Source: Ciona intestinalis (Eukaryota > Chordata > Ascidiacea > Phlebobranchia > Cionidae). Taken from it: a DNA stretch of 64,000 nt. Made by a program: the position numbers and the translations under genes. Location of the stretch: positions 136,492 through 200,491 of the forward strand of contig NC_020179.2 of NCBI RefSeq assembly GCF_000224145.3, read 5' to 3'. Of this stretch, positions 46,201 through 57,314 are shown in pieces. Under the pieces are notes generated by a model that was given only the letters and a program-made list of their open reading frames with translations, made no database searches and was not told the origin of the DNA. Position 1 is the stretch's first letter. Every line of letters begins with the position of its first letter.

Positions 46201-49200
46201 CCTCCCTCTCTCATTCCTCCCATCTTCTCCCCTCCCTCTCCCACCCTTCTCAGATGCGAGTAAATCCTCCAAAGCTGCCTCAAAGTTATTCATGGACCTC
46301 GCAACAGCAGCCTCCACCTTGTGGCTACCAAACCCCATTTGCATCAGTTGTTCACAAACTTTCTCATCAATTTTTATCGATGGCTGGAAATATTTTATAA
46401 ATACAATTAATGAATGAATGTAAATTGCTTTATCTTGCGTCGCCAGAAAACGACAGTCATAGGTAACTTTGTGGGTGATTTTTTTATGTGTAGCCGACAA
46501 TTTAGACAACACATTAGTGGCCACTAGGTTGAAGCAATTGTTGTTAGGTGTCTAAGTCTTGCCCAAGGACAAAGGGTGTAATAGCCAAACTTTATCTATA
46601 ATTTAAACAAGTTTGAACCTTGTGTTTGTTGTCTTGTCCTTTGTACCGACTGTTCTCTTGTTTCCCATGGTAATTGCTACGAGTGGAACTTTGGTCTGGA
46701 AACAAAAAGCTATATAATTTGTGTAAAATAAAGAAGCGATTTTTGACCTGAAAGATATTTAAAAAAAAAAGCTTTAAAACTTTATAAAAAGTAGGCCAGT
46801 TTTTGAGCTTAAAATATTTGGGGAATCTGGGAAATAAATCTAATTTATAGGTTCTAATATTTACTGATTAACTCAGTGCAGAAAATGTTGGGTAAGTCTG
46901 CCCACCCTGCCACCCCAGGTTTGGCGCCCATGTAGAGTGTGTTTCTTATAAAAGCTGCCACTTGTTTTAACTACTGTGGTTTATCTTGAAAGCGCAAAAT
47001 TTTATGGTATGCTACATACACATATATATATAAGATGTAAAAATATTTAGAAATAAACCAATATTGATCTGTGGGGAAGCGGAAGCAGCGAACACCCTTG
47101 TTGAAGATTCTTGTGTCTTCACTTCAGCAATTGCAGCTTCACGATGATCCCGAAATCCACTTGAAGCTTCAGGGTTGGAGGTTTCACTTGGTTTTAATGA
47201 CGGTTTGTTTGCATTGTAATGCTTGGCGATTTTCTGTGCGAGAAAATAAGCTAATAACCATCATCATTTCCTCTATGTAAAAAAACCATACACAAATTCT
47301 CATAAAAATAATCACCTACAAAGTTACAAATGTGGTCTTAAGTGGGCACGAGGTGTATGAAACAGACCACCCGTGTTATAATGACTGTCGTTGCCCCGCC
47401 ATGCAAGGATAAATAAGTTACATACGTGGTAACTTGTAAGCAGGCACGAGTTGTATGAAACAGAACACCCGTGTTATAATGACTGTCGTTGCCCCGCCAT
47501 GCGAGGATAAAAATAATATTCAGTTAAACATGAAGATATTTCTTACTTGTCCAAATGGAACAAATGGTGGGGAAGTTTCATCATCAATATTATTCCCACG
47601 GGCAAAACCACAACCTTCCTATCAAATATTGAAACAAGTTAAGATAATGTTGGTTAAAGTGACAAAAAAGAGATCAAAAAAACTGTAATCCTATCTTCAC
47701 ATTATCATTGGGTGGTTCCTGTAAAGAGCACCCTTGTTTTCCAAATGATAGGTGCCTATGTACACACCCAATGTTTTCATGTTTTAAAATATATGGGTTT
47801 GTATACAGGCCACTATGTAGACAAAACACACTCATATATTTTTAAACAACAATTTCTTCACCTTTCCCGCCTTCCACTTGTTGTATAAACTTTCCACTTT
47901 ACCCCCAAGTACTTCTGTGTTCATTGGGTTCAGCAATAAGAAGCCATTCTTAACAATAACTTTCGAGTGGATTCGAATTTTTGCACCAGGTGGAGTGTCT
48001 AGACTGGTAATAACAAAATTAACCATAATGAGAAGCAAAAATAAAATTGAACTTTTAGATAATGAATAAATAAAATGCAACTTACTTACGTTATCTTCGC
48101 ATGCCAGGAAACGACAGTCGTTATAACACGGGTATTCTGTTTCATACACCTTGTGCCCGCTTACAAAGTTACCACGTATGAAACTTTTTTTTTTTTCTCG
48201 AATGAAGGGGCAAAAACAGTTGTATAACACGGGTGTTCTGTTTCATACACCTCATGCATGCTTACATGTTACCAAGTTTGTTATATGCCATTTACTAATA
48301 GATGCATTTTTCTGGATAAAAAAACACACATATGTATGACACATGCAAATGTGTCAGTCACAGCCCATGGGTAAATACAATTTTTATCTCAAACATTCAG
48401 TTAAAAACTGAAACTATATCAGTGATATTAAAAGTTAAAATGTTTATTTTCAGCTACATTATGTGGCTTTTCTGGTTTAAATACATTTTTTTAGAAGTTG
48501 AAAAGAATTATTAAATATTGACCTATAAGCATCAAAATTTTAAATATACTACTTTAAGATAACCATAAAAACGAACCATATTTTGTTGATATGTTCGTGT
48601 TCAATCCCCACCACACATTTGCTTCCATCACTAAGATGGATTTGCAACATACGAGGCGAATGATTCGACTCTTCATTTGACTTTGGTGCCGATATATTAC
48701 GGGTTTTAACAACTTGTAAAACGCATGGTAAACAAGGGACCTGCGATTAGAATAAGAAGTCATTATTTTAAACAACGTGTCAAAGTGATTAGCACGCCTG
48801 CCTCTAAACCCAAAGAATATAAGTTGGAGGCCGGATGCTGCTACCATTATGGGCGTATGTGTCTTTGGGCAAGACAGGGCAATTGCTTCAACCCAGTGTC
48901 CGTCACTGGTGGCGTTGTGCTAACTGTGCATGCCTATAACCGAGAAAAAATATGTTCATGATAAATAACAGAAAGAAATTTTCGACCATAAATTATCCAT
49001 GATAGCCACTCCGTCCTCCATAACAATAGCACAATGTTACAACAACAGTTACTTCACATACCTCGTTTAACTTGTTGATATCATCAGGAAAATATTTATC
49101 TCCAATCCCCACGATGTCGAACTGCATTAAATAGGATTGTTTTAACTTGAATATTAGTAAACATTGTTTTAATTTATATTTGTTTAAATTGTCAGGCATG

Positions 49201-49961
49201 CATTACATAAAAAAAACGCCAACATTATTTACCCACAAAGTTACATCCACAGAAACTCATAAGCAGGCACAAGGTGTATGAAACAGAACACCCGTGTTAT
49301 AACGACTGTCGTTGCCCCGCCATGCGAGGATAGATAAGTTATAACAATTCATATTACAATACACCAGTATCAAAACTTATGTTCAAATTCCACTTTATAA
49401 TGACAAAAATAAATACAGTGAAAAGATATTTTCACAATCGTAAGTTAGTTAAATTGACTCAGTAAAATATATCAAACATTTTATCAACAGTTGTACACAT
49501 GCTACCTACATTCAGTGCAGTTGAGATTATGTCTTTAATATTTGTTGCAGATTTATTAACTGCAGTGAGCTCCTGTTTGCATTTATCCAGGCCTTCACTA
49601 GTAAGATGCCTGGGAGAACATAAAAGACCTGTTGCTACCATTGTGGTTTATGGGCATAAGCCCCAGATAAAAAAATAGCAAGACTTAAATAAATATAGGA
49701 AGACATGAATACGCACTCCTGTATTACCAATTCATCATGTTGGCTGCAATTTTTACTGATATATTTCGCCCAAATGACATCGCCGGTCTTTTATTTAAAT
49801 AAAATCTCTTCATTGTGTGAGGATAAATAAATGAGAGTCATTTATTCAAACAAAAAATTGTCATGCTTAAGGTTTATTTCACGGAATGTCAATTTAAAAT
49901 AAAATAATTAAATATATCGTGTTTACCATCCCTGTTTGTTCAATTCAATTAATGCAGCCAT
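43222..49961 (-). CDS. TDRD3: TDRD3, Tudor-domain adaptor of a topoisomerase III complex
   Basis: A chromatin and mRNP adaptor that binds TOP3B through its OB-fold and methylarginine through its Tudor domain. Exons (minus): 49927-49961 (MAALIELNKQG), 49510-49609 (WHLTSEGLDKCKQ), 49062-49121, 48577-48740 (PRMLQIHLSDGSKCVVGIEH), 47862-48003 (LDTPPGAKIRI, GFLLLNPMNTEVLGGKVE, the OB-fold), 47547-47618 (PPFVPFGQ), about 47097-47234 (REAAIAEVKTQESS), about 46617-46697, about 46050-46385 (UBA domain VCEQLMQMGFGSHKVEAAV, then an RGG-rich run), about 45675-45805 (TTLFDFLETKIQ), about 45272-45382, about 44942-45000, about 44569-44785, about 43673-44366 (FYQPPSQRN, polyQ, Tudor start YWEDYK) and 43222-43334 (FYKAKIMNIHPSKSTAVVVF, LEYGNYEEVQL, Tudor end). 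Every block has a clear human TDRD3 counterpart. The C-terminal exon was not found; an open stretch at about 42396-42584 is a weak candidate. The long polyQ insert is unusual. Confidence 0.93.
43425..43650 (-). mobile_element. Composite SINE, reversed, with tRNA-like head
   Basis: Body (CTTCGCATGGCGGGGCAACG, ACACCTCGTACCTGCTTACG), a shortened middle part, then the reversed head (GTAGCAGCGTGAAGCCTTGA, CCTCTGGGTTAGAGGCAGCC, ACGCTAACCACTATGC). Read on the minus strand the head gives TGGTTAGCGTGGC and GGTTCAAGGCT, i.e. A- and B-box-like. It lies in a TDRD3 intron between the two halves of the Tudor domain, ending just before the exon at 43673. Confidence 0.8.
43740..44290 (-). repeat. CAA/CAG-rich low-complexity tract encoding polyglutamine in TDRD3
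   Basis: About 550 bp of imperfect CAA/CAG repeats. In the coding frame they give mainly Q with interspersed Y, H, K, P and a repeating HAQQQ unit. Antisense frames across it look Cys-, Val- or Leu-rich but are artefacts of the repeat. Confidence 0.95.
45410..45660 (+). mobile_element. Composite SINE, middle part plus body
   Basis: Shows the middle part clearly: GTGCTACCATTGTGGGCGTG, CTTGGGCAAGACACTTAACG, GCAATTGCTCCAACCCAGTG, GTCACTAATGGGTTGTTCAA, then the body to GTTACATACATT. In a TDRD3 intron. Confidence 0.85.
47300..47515 (+). mobile_element. Composite SINE body, two tandem copies
   Basis: Two units, each with GGCACGAGGTGTATGAAACA or the close variant with AGTTG, CGACTGTCGTTGCCCCGCCA-like sequence and GAGGATAAA or AAGGATAAATAA, in a TDRD3 intron 30 bp from an exon. 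Confidence 0.85.
48085..48265 (-). mobile_element. Composite SINE body, two reversed copies
   Basis: Repeats of CGTTATAACACGGGTATTCT or TGTATAACACGGGTGTTCTG and CACCTTGTGCCCGCTTACAA or its degraded form. In a TDRD3 intron. Confidence 0.75.
48780..48950 (+). mobile_element. Composite SINE head and middle part
   Basis: Head with GATTAGCACGCCTGCCTCTA, then TGCTGCTACCATTATGGGCG and the middle part TTTGGGCAAGACAGGGCAAT, TGCTTCAACCCAGTG. It starts close to the 5' end of the TDRD3 exon 48577-48740. The body is absent. Confidence 0.75.
49225..49340 (+). mobile_element. Composite SINE body
   Basis: TTACCCACAAAGTTACATCC, GCACAAGGTGTATGAAACAG and CCGCCATGCGAGGATAGATA in a TDRD3 intron. Confidence 0.8.
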
Positions 49962-50599
49962 ACTTCACAATCATCCAGCAAAAGTATTTAAACTTAACAT
50001 ATTCGACAACCTATAGAAATCTAAATAGAAGCTTGTTTCCGTATATAGCTTACAATGAATATACAGCGGCACACAAAAACATTCCATGAAAAAAGTTTTT
50101 ATTTTTTAACCGACTAAATGTTCCAATTTCAATTAAAATAACTATTTTGTGGATCAAAATATAAGTGCAAAGATGTAACACAATATTTTATTTAAAGCAA
50201 GTATGGATAATGCTTATGATTTGTAAGTATAATATTTGTAAACACGACATCAGAACACGTTGAATACATTTTACACTTGAAATAATATGCTTTTAGTGTC
50301 TTGACAATCTAAAGGCGCAAATTTTATGTCCCCAGTTTAGAGCAACTGGGTTAAGACCTACGAATTAAGGTTTATAAATTCTTAATTTAAATTTGTGTTC
50401 TGAATAGTCGTAGAAAGCGGAATTATGCTATAGCAATTCGGTTTAATCAATTTGAAAAAATCAACACAAGTTACTATATATGATTATAGGTTTTGATTGC
50501 GATAACCAGTTAATTTATAATAAGTATATATCGATAACATTTGCAGCTTGTTTATACTGTCTATTAGATCAGCGTTTATTGTTTTTTTGACCAGTGTTA

Positions 50600-51139
50600 T
50601 TATTTTCCAGGTGCTGAGAGACTTTTCTCCATAAACTTTCTCTTGGAGTAACACATCCACCACTTGCTTGGTTTGCCAGTTTCCTGGTCGATAACTTTCT
50701 CAAGCAAACGGTCACCAATTTCCAATCTAAGCTGGCCGATGTAAGCCTTCATTTGGTCGGCTTCCGCACGGCTTTGTGGCTTGGAATACATGGCATTTAA
50801 TGGGAAACCTGGGTCACCAGGTATGTCATATGGAGAAACAGCCAAGGTGTATAACTCCTTTCTTCCTTGCTCTTTATTGGCACACCTTTGCAGCTTTTTC
50901 AGGCATTCCTGGATGTATAATGTGATGTAGATAAGTGTACGATCTGCGTCAGATTTTATGTCGTAATTCCGGAAGAAGATGTTTGCACGAAAGAACCCGA
51001 TCGTTTCATCAATGATATCTGTGGCATCATTTGGCAGACGCGGTGCCGGGCCTTTGTATTTGGTTGGACACTTAATTGGAACCAACGCAAGGTTGCCAAT
51101 GGATTTTTGAAAAGTTTGAGCAGAATGATAAGCAGGCAT
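50600..51139 (-). CDS. ARPC3: ARPC3, Arp2/3 complex subunit 3 (p21-Arc)
   Basis: A single-exon 179-residue frame. It begins [20 protein letters not shown] and contains [68 protein letters not shown] and ends [11 protein letters not shown]; length and motifs match human ARPC3 (178 residues) throughout. The protein is the small subunit that bridges Arp3 to the rest of the Arp2/3 actin-nucleating complex in the cytoplasm. A 3' splice acceptor (TTCATTGTTTTTAG) lies about 20 bp before the ATG, so the mRNA is probably trans-spliced or has a non-coding first exon. TTTATT at 50574-50579 reads AATAAA on the minus strand, a likely polyadenylation signal 21 bp after the stop. TDRD3 starts 640 bp downstream on the same strand. 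Confidence 0.97.
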   Translation of the reverse strand: MPAYHSAQTFQKSIGNLALVPIKCPTKYKGPAPRLPNDATDIIDETIGFFRANIFFRNYDIKSDADRTLIYITLYIQECLKKLQRCANKEQGRKELYTLAVSPYDIPGDPGFPLNAMYSKPQSRAEADQMKAYIGQLRLEIGDRLLEKVIDQETGKPSKWWMCYSKRKFMEKSLSAPGK

Positions 51140-52472
51140 AATGTTACACTGTCTTTATCTAAAAACAATGAAATTATCTGAGTGAAATAAAAGCTATTAG
51201 AATACAGGGCACTAGTGAAGAATCCTCCGGTACATAGCAGAATAGGCTGGTGAAAAGTGTTAGTGGTTGGTGGTTATAGGGGCTAGTAGTTAGTGGTTAT
51301 AGGTGTTAGTGGTTAGCAAATAAGGTGGGGGGAAGACTTTTCACTAGCACCGAGTTTGCATTAACGTTTGTATATAATAGTGCAAGTAATTATCAAGTCG
51401 CATACATTATACTATGCACACTGATAATATACGTTAAGTATAAAGTCAAGCCCGCATTTCATTCGTTTCTTTGTATGATCATCGTAGGTTTCTGTGCTCT
51501 CTGTGTTATTTTTGCACAGCACTTTAACTGATCTAAAGCTTTGTACTTTGTATAATTAGCAGGTTCGTATATAATTTACGTTTACTAATACAGTTTTGTG
51601 CAGACAGAAAACACAGAATTATACCAACTGTTAATCTTCTGGGTTCTGGCACTTCCTCATTTGTTTTGGCGAATCAACTGCCCAAACTTTATTTGGCGAA
51701 AATACTGAAGTTAATAAAAAAAGGGGATAAATAATATTTGATCTACAAAAAGTGCTAAGAATAAATATTGTTAAGTTATGAGAGCACCATTTCGCAATAA
51801 ATGGTGTAATAATGAAATTAAAGTAATAAAACGACTGTAACTTATTTATCCTCGCATGGCGGGGCAAGGACAGTTGGCGTTCTGTTTTATACATTTTGTT
51901 CCCACTTACGACTCACGTATGACACTTTGTGGGTGATATGTATAAGATTTTAGTATAACACTACGTCAATCCAGTACAAACAAACAACGGGCTAAAGGAA
52001 TGAATGTTAATTGTTTCCACTCGCTTGGCAGAAGTACTTCATAACACGGGTGTACAACCATAGATAATACATATATAACAGCCTACATAGTAGGCGACAA
52101 AAAAGTAAAGCCTTGCCACAAGTTTTTTTTTGTAATTGGAGCAATTAACGGTTGCATTGTTTTGTGACTTGCATTCATTCTCCCAACTCCCAGGCTTAAC
52201 TTTAAACGAACGTACCTGTTTAATTGTGAACTTAGGTTACACACTTACCTATTTATATTTTAGATTATATAAAAGGAAATGATCGCTCAAACAAACGATC
52301 TATACCCCATTGTTTGGCGGAAGCGAGCATAATAGTGTCTTATGCTTCCGATTAAAGTTTGGCTACAACACCTATAGGCAATTTAAGTTTATTAAGTCGC
52401 ATGTGCGATCAACAATATATGTTTGCAACGTATATGGTGGTGTATGATGCGGTTATAGTATTGGACCATCAG
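51140..52472. other. Region between ARPC3 and the lectin gene (divergent promoters)
   Basis: ARPC3 and the lectin gene diverge, so both promoters should be here. It contains a reversed composite SINE (51835-51945) and otherwise AT-rich sequence. A TATA-like TAGATTATATAAAAGG lies at about 52261-52276, some 200 bp before the lectin start codon, and is a plausible core promoter for that gene. Confidence 0.45.
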
Positions 52473-54790
52473 ATGGATAAACTGTATTTCGTGTTATTTG
52501 TTTTTCTGGTTGGTGGAGCAAGAGCAACTGGAAGCGAAGACATGCAACCAGTTTGGCATGAACTTGGTGCATGGAAGTATTATATACACAATGGTAGTAG
52601 AGTTACCTACCATAATGCAACTATTGCGTGTGAGTCAATGGACGCTAAACTTGCACAAATCAAAACTCAAGAGGTTCAAACTTTTTTGGAGAAACTGATA
52701 CCGAAAGGTATTTATTTAGTATACTCATGTATGAATAGTAGAGCGGGGGAAGATAGGACAGCTTTTCAATGTATTTTCTCGTCTCATTTGGTAGCAAACT
52801 AAGAATATTCAAAACAATATAAAACCGTACCCTCACGACTCCCATATACTGTTGTTAATTGTATAAAACATGATCAGGATATTTGGATTTTATGTGATAT
52901 AGGTGTCCCATCTTTCCCCACCCTATACTAAATAACCTACGAACATTGATCATTTTGCTGTTAATTCCATTCTGTTTGATCTTTAAATATTATGAGCCCG
53001 AGGTTGTCCAAATTCTAAGCCATACAGAAAAACAATCACACACAAAGTTACATACGTGGTAACTCGTAAGCGGGCACGAAGTGTATGAAACAGAACACCC
53101 ATGTAATAACGACTGTCGTTTTCCGGCTACGCGAGGATAAAGTAAGAAGTTACAATCTCCGCTCTCGTATTCGAAAAGATAAATAAAAAGTTATACTATG
53201 TATTTTATGTTTGTTATCAGGCACAAGTTATCGTGATGCTTGGTTCATCGGTTTGAAACGAATGCGTAATTCAAGTTTCCATTGGGATGACGGAACGATG
53301 GTGTCACCAGGTTATGCAAATTGGGACCATAAGGAGCCAAACAACTCATCTGGTGATGAATATTGTGTTGAGATAAGATCTACAAGCAATTACAAATGGA
53401 ATGATATTCCGTGTCATCAAAAAAGATATTACATTTGTCAGCGAAAAGCAGGTGAATATAGAATGCAATATTAATTAATAGTTTACTGTGTAGCTCTGTT
53501 CTGTTTCTTACACCTCGTGCCCGCTTACGAGTTATGTATTGTTATTATAGGGCGGATATTATAACTGTTTTGCATGTTGTGTTATTCACATGGTGTAATG
53601 TGGGGTAAGACGGGATAGCACTTCCGTCTTTATCCCATATTTCTTTATTTCCACTGCGACATACACAATCTGAACTATGCTTTTTCTAATTATTTCACCG
53701 TTTTATTAAAGTTAACGTAACAACTGACGTCACCACCGACGTCATCACACACATGACGTCAATGCCGATAACAAGCAAATACGGAGGGACGACGCCGCCT
53801 TATTTCGTGATCGGTATAGTGTTGGGAATGGCGGCCGCAGTGATATTATTGATAATTTGTATAAAGCTAAGGTAGGTAACAAGGGTTACGTGTCTTGTTT
53901 CGTACCCTCCTGCTATCTTACGAATTACCATGTATGTAACTTATTTATCCTCGCATGGCGGAGCAACGCCAGTCGTTATAACAGGGGTGTTCTGTTTCAT
54001 GCACCTCCAACCAGCTTACGAGTTACCACGTATGTGACTACTTTGTGGGTGGATAAAATGTATGACTGACAATTTGGACAACCTACTAGTTTCCACTGGG
54101 GTTGGGGCAATTGTCGTTAATTTTTTGCCCAGGGGCCGAAAAGTGACGACCCTAACAACTGTTGTGCCACATTTTTAGAAGATATAACATGTATGCAAAA
54201 ATAGCGTAAAAATATTCAAACGTTTTTTTAGGAAAAAGAACAGCGGGAAAGATTCAAGCACATTAGATGTCACTCAAGAGCCGGACTACCAAGGCACTAG
54301 TTCAGGTATTAAGGATAACAAATTGTTGACCTATATACATTTGTGTTTAGATATATTGAACAATCATAAAAAAAAGATAGAATGAGTTAATTTATTGTTT
54401 TCAGATCAAAATCCGGGACAGCAAGAAGTCATATACAGTAGTATAGGTGAAGCAACAAACGATCAAAATGACGTCACAATCAATCAGGATGACGTGTACA
54501 GCGTGCCTCGTGGTGGGAAACGTGAAAATGACGTCACAAATACTCAAGATGACGTCACAAGCACTCCAGATGACGACACAAATACGCAAGATGACGACAC
54601 AAGTACCCGAGATGACGTTTACAACATGGCCGGTGATGTCACAAGCACTCAAGATGACGACACAAGTACTCAAGATGACATTTACAATATGGCTAATGAC
54701 GTCACAGACGATACGACGACACAAGAAACGCATGCCCCGATTTACAGCCAAGTGAACAAAACAGCAAAAACACAAAAACCAAACCAATAA
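52473..54790 (+). CDS. Transmembrane C-type lectin receptor with tyrosine-motif tail
   Basis: Five exons (52473-52707, 53221-53451, 53712-53871, 54232-54305, 54405-54790) join with consistent phases into 361 residues. Order: signal peptide (about 1-20, MDKLYFVLFVFLVGG); one C-type lectin domain (about 28-155) with CESMDAKLA, WFIGL, the calcium/sugar motif KEPNN (EPN, mannose-type), CVEI, WND, final YICQ; a short Thr-rich stalk with DVTTDVITHMT; one membrane helix (about 185-208, IGIVLGMAAAVILLIICI); and a basic then acidic cytoplasmic tail of about 150 residues. The tail has VIYSSI, which fits the ITIM consensus, plus DVYSVP, two DVYNMA/DIYNMA copies and PIYSQV, separated by repeated DVTSTQDD-type units. 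It should bind glycans in a calcium-dependent way and could recruit SH2 proteins. An alternative upstream ATG at 52359 in the same frame is less likely because it buries the signal peptide. No clear vertebrate orthologue is recognised. Confidence 0.85.
52737..52930. mobile_element. MITE family A, complete copy in lectin intron 1
   Basis: Left end TAGAGCGGGGGAAGATAGGA, right end CCCATCTTTCCCCACCCTAT. It starts 30 bp after the exon 1 donor and is followed by a composite SINE (53010-53150), so the 513-bp intron is mostly repeats. Confidence 0.85.
53010..53150 (+). mobile_element. Composite SINE body in lectin intron 1
   Basis: CACACACAAAGTTACATACG, TAACTCGTAAGCGGGCACGA and CGACTGTCGTTTTCCGGCTA; the middle part precedes it as CCAAATTCTAAGCCATACAG. 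Confidence 0.8.
53930..54135 (-). mobile_element. Composite SINE body and middle part, reversed, in lectin intron 3
   Basis: CCTCGCATGGCGGAGCAACG, GCTTACGAGTTACCACGTAT, then the reversed middle part GACAATTTGGACAACCTACT and CACTGGGGTTGGGGCAATTG. Confidence 0.8.
54455..54715 (+). repeat. Coding minisatellite in the lectin tail exon
   Basis: Imperfect ~30-bp units of the type CAAGATGACGTCACAAGCAC, encoding DDVTSTQ/DDDTSTQ, alternate with longer units ending in GATGACGTTTACAACATGGC (DDVYNMA) and GATGACATTTACAATATGGC (DDIYNMA). At least eight units are visible. All keep the reading frame, so unit number could vary without breaking the protein. Confidence 0.85.
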
Positions 54791-55735
54791 CCACTCAGCC
54801 ATATATATATATATATATATATGTTGTACGGCATTTATTCGGACCGGTTCTATTTTATGCTGTTAAACGGCCCACAAATATATACCCAGGACTATATACC
54901 ATATCATGAGTGTGGTAACATCATGGTTTATACCTAACCGGTATATAGGAATATACATTGGTTTTAAGATGGGATACCGGTAACAAATAAGTTTCCGGTC
55001 GTGTTTCTAACAATTAACAACGCTTTTTAGAGTCGTGAGGGTACTGTTATATACGATTGTGTAAATATTCTTTGTTTTCTACCAAATGGGATGAGAAAAT
55101 ATAAAATAAAACATGTTACATTCCTACCCCACCCTATACTACCGTTTTTACCATGTTCCTGGGGGTCCGTAAAAAGAAAATAAAAAAAAATCCTTGTCTG
55201 ACAAGGTGTCCCATCTTCCCCCACCCTACTATATATAGTTAAGATACCTCAACAAGACTAAACACAGCACATATGGCTGATAAAAGTCGTTACGAGTGAA
55301 GACATGGCATATACCATATACGTATTATAATATACATTTGTTTGTGTGTATTCAAAAGCAACCAGCAGGCTGTAAATAAAAAGTAATTAAAGATTCTTGT
55401 CAGCGGATTAGTCCGAAACATTACGAAAAGTTATTAATTAAAAACCAGAATCAGGTGACCGATTAATTAATAAGAACAGATGGACAAATTTGTTTTGACC
55501 AAGTACTGGTGTATTAATGTGGGATTTCGTCCCTCTCGTATGGTAGGGTGAGGGAAGATAGGACACCTTTTCATTCTAATTTTTCCTCCAATTTGGTAGT
55601 ATACGAAGAACATTTAAAGAATTATAAAACCGTATTCTCGCGACTACCACGGATCATTGTTAAAAACACGATTAGGACATTTTACGCTGAAGGTGTCCCG
55701 ACTTCCCCCACTCTACTATATATCCAAATATCCTG
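54791..55735. other. 3' flank of the lectin gene with TA microsatellite and MITEs
   Basis: A (TA)n run at 54801-54822 follows the stop. Family A pieces lie at about 54960-55140 and 55200-55245, and a near-complete copy at about 55543-55727 (left end GTAGGGTGAGGGAAGATAGG, right end GTCCCGACTTCCCCCACTCT). No gene was recognised. Confidence 0.7.
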
Positions 55736-56654
55736 AAGTAACAGCGGTCTTTGTAATATAGAAATGCGCCCATTTATTAAGCTATGCTCCTGTCTTTTTT
55801 ACAATACTTGTAAGTCACCATAACAAATTACTAATTTCTAAATGGAACTTTTATTTTTCAGTAGGTCTACACCACATCAAAATTTGATAAAATTTCAAAA
55901 ATTAAACAAAACCAAAGTTATCGGTTGATTTTTCAATTAGTGTATAATCTTTCGTGTTTCAAAGTTGGAGAGTTGAATATTGGGATTTATTTAAAGCGTT
56001 AGACTAAAATTTTTGAAAAATGCTGCTTTGTTAACAAACATATTAATGAGCATTTTTTTAAAGAGGTGTAACTGGTAAAAATCTAACGACAAAAAGGGGA
56101 AATATATACTGGGCATTAGTTTAATGGTGTCGACTGGTATTGGTGGAAAGCCACTGCACCGCGTCAAGGTTCCAGTCACAGCAGTGGGTTTCTCGCAACC
56201 AGGAGAAACCCTTGCATAGTTAGACACCATAGCTATGCAAGGAAAAGACTGGGGCATTTCTATAAAATGCACAAAAATTTTAAACAACCAAAATACACAA
56301 ATAAAACTTCTGTCAAAAACGCACCTACCGGCTTATCATCCAAAAAATTAACAAATAAAACTTGTGTCAAAAATGTACCTAACATTAATTAAAACAAACA
56401 AGGTTTACAAACAAAGTTTATAAATAAAACTTATGTCATTGGTAAAAAAACGCAGCTAAAAGCTAAACCATCAAAATTGAACAAGGTGTACAAATAAAAC
56501 CAAAGTCGTTAGTCAAAAAACGAACCTAAAATTTAAACTGATAAAAAGTCATTTGTCGCACCAAACAAACAGCCAATCAATAACAATTAAACATGGTTTC
56601 CAAATAAATGTTATGTTACTAAATATATGAAATGAATGCACAGCATTAACAGTA

Positions 56655-56945
56655 TCAACAAATGATATAATAACTTTAGCCAAGATATTATCTTGCAATG
56701 ATAAACATAAAACAGAAATCTGACAAAGTGATATTGCATGAAAATTAGATGCACACAACAAACAATTATTAAAATAAATCAATTAAAGTACACAAGTTCT
56801 GCATTAACAAATTGACTTTAGCCAAGAAACTATCTGGCAATGATGGATAAAAAAGTCTGACAAAGCGTTCATTACATTACATGAAAATCTGGTGCACACA
56901 ACAAACAACCGATCAATTAAAACACACAAGGTGGACTAAAATAAA
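56655..56945. repeat. Two diverged tandem units of about 145 bp
   Basis: Both units carry ACTTTAGCCAAGA, TATC(T)GCAATGAT, TCTGACAAAG, CATGAAAAT and GCACACAACAAACAA in the same order, with small insertions between. They lie within the dispersed-repeat-free region. Confidence 0.7.
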
Positions 56946-57314
56946 ATATGTAACAAAATTTGCTGAATGATATTTCTGCCACTATAACAACTAAGCATAC
57001 ATGCAAACAGAATAACACCCAATACAGAAGTCCTAATTAAAACTAAAGAACAATTAATGCTTCAAAAAATTGTCACTAAACATAAAAAATGTAACTGTAC
57101 ACAGTCAATCATTTCACCACTCTTAAGTCCTTTTCATCAAGGTTTTGGCAATTACTAAATAACATCAATAAATAACCTATGACCACAGGGTGGAATTGGC
57201 TTGACTGGATGATTTAGCGGGATAATTGGTGCACAGATATTTATATATCACTCACAATAGAGAAGAGCTCATCACATATATTTGCTTTCATAAGTGTCAG
57301 AGTGGAAAAACAAA

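Noticed and set aside
46017-46283. Glu/Gly-rich minus-strand frame
   Set aside because: A shifted reading of the RGG-encoding exon of TDRD3.
49961-51139. ARPC3 and TDRD3 as an operon
   Set aside because: The genes are co-oriented but 640 bp apart, and no acceptor lies close to the TDRD3 start.
55991-56287. Minus-strand 98-codon frame with several Cys and Pro
   Set aside because: No known domain and no clear donor at its 3' side; not enough to call an exon.
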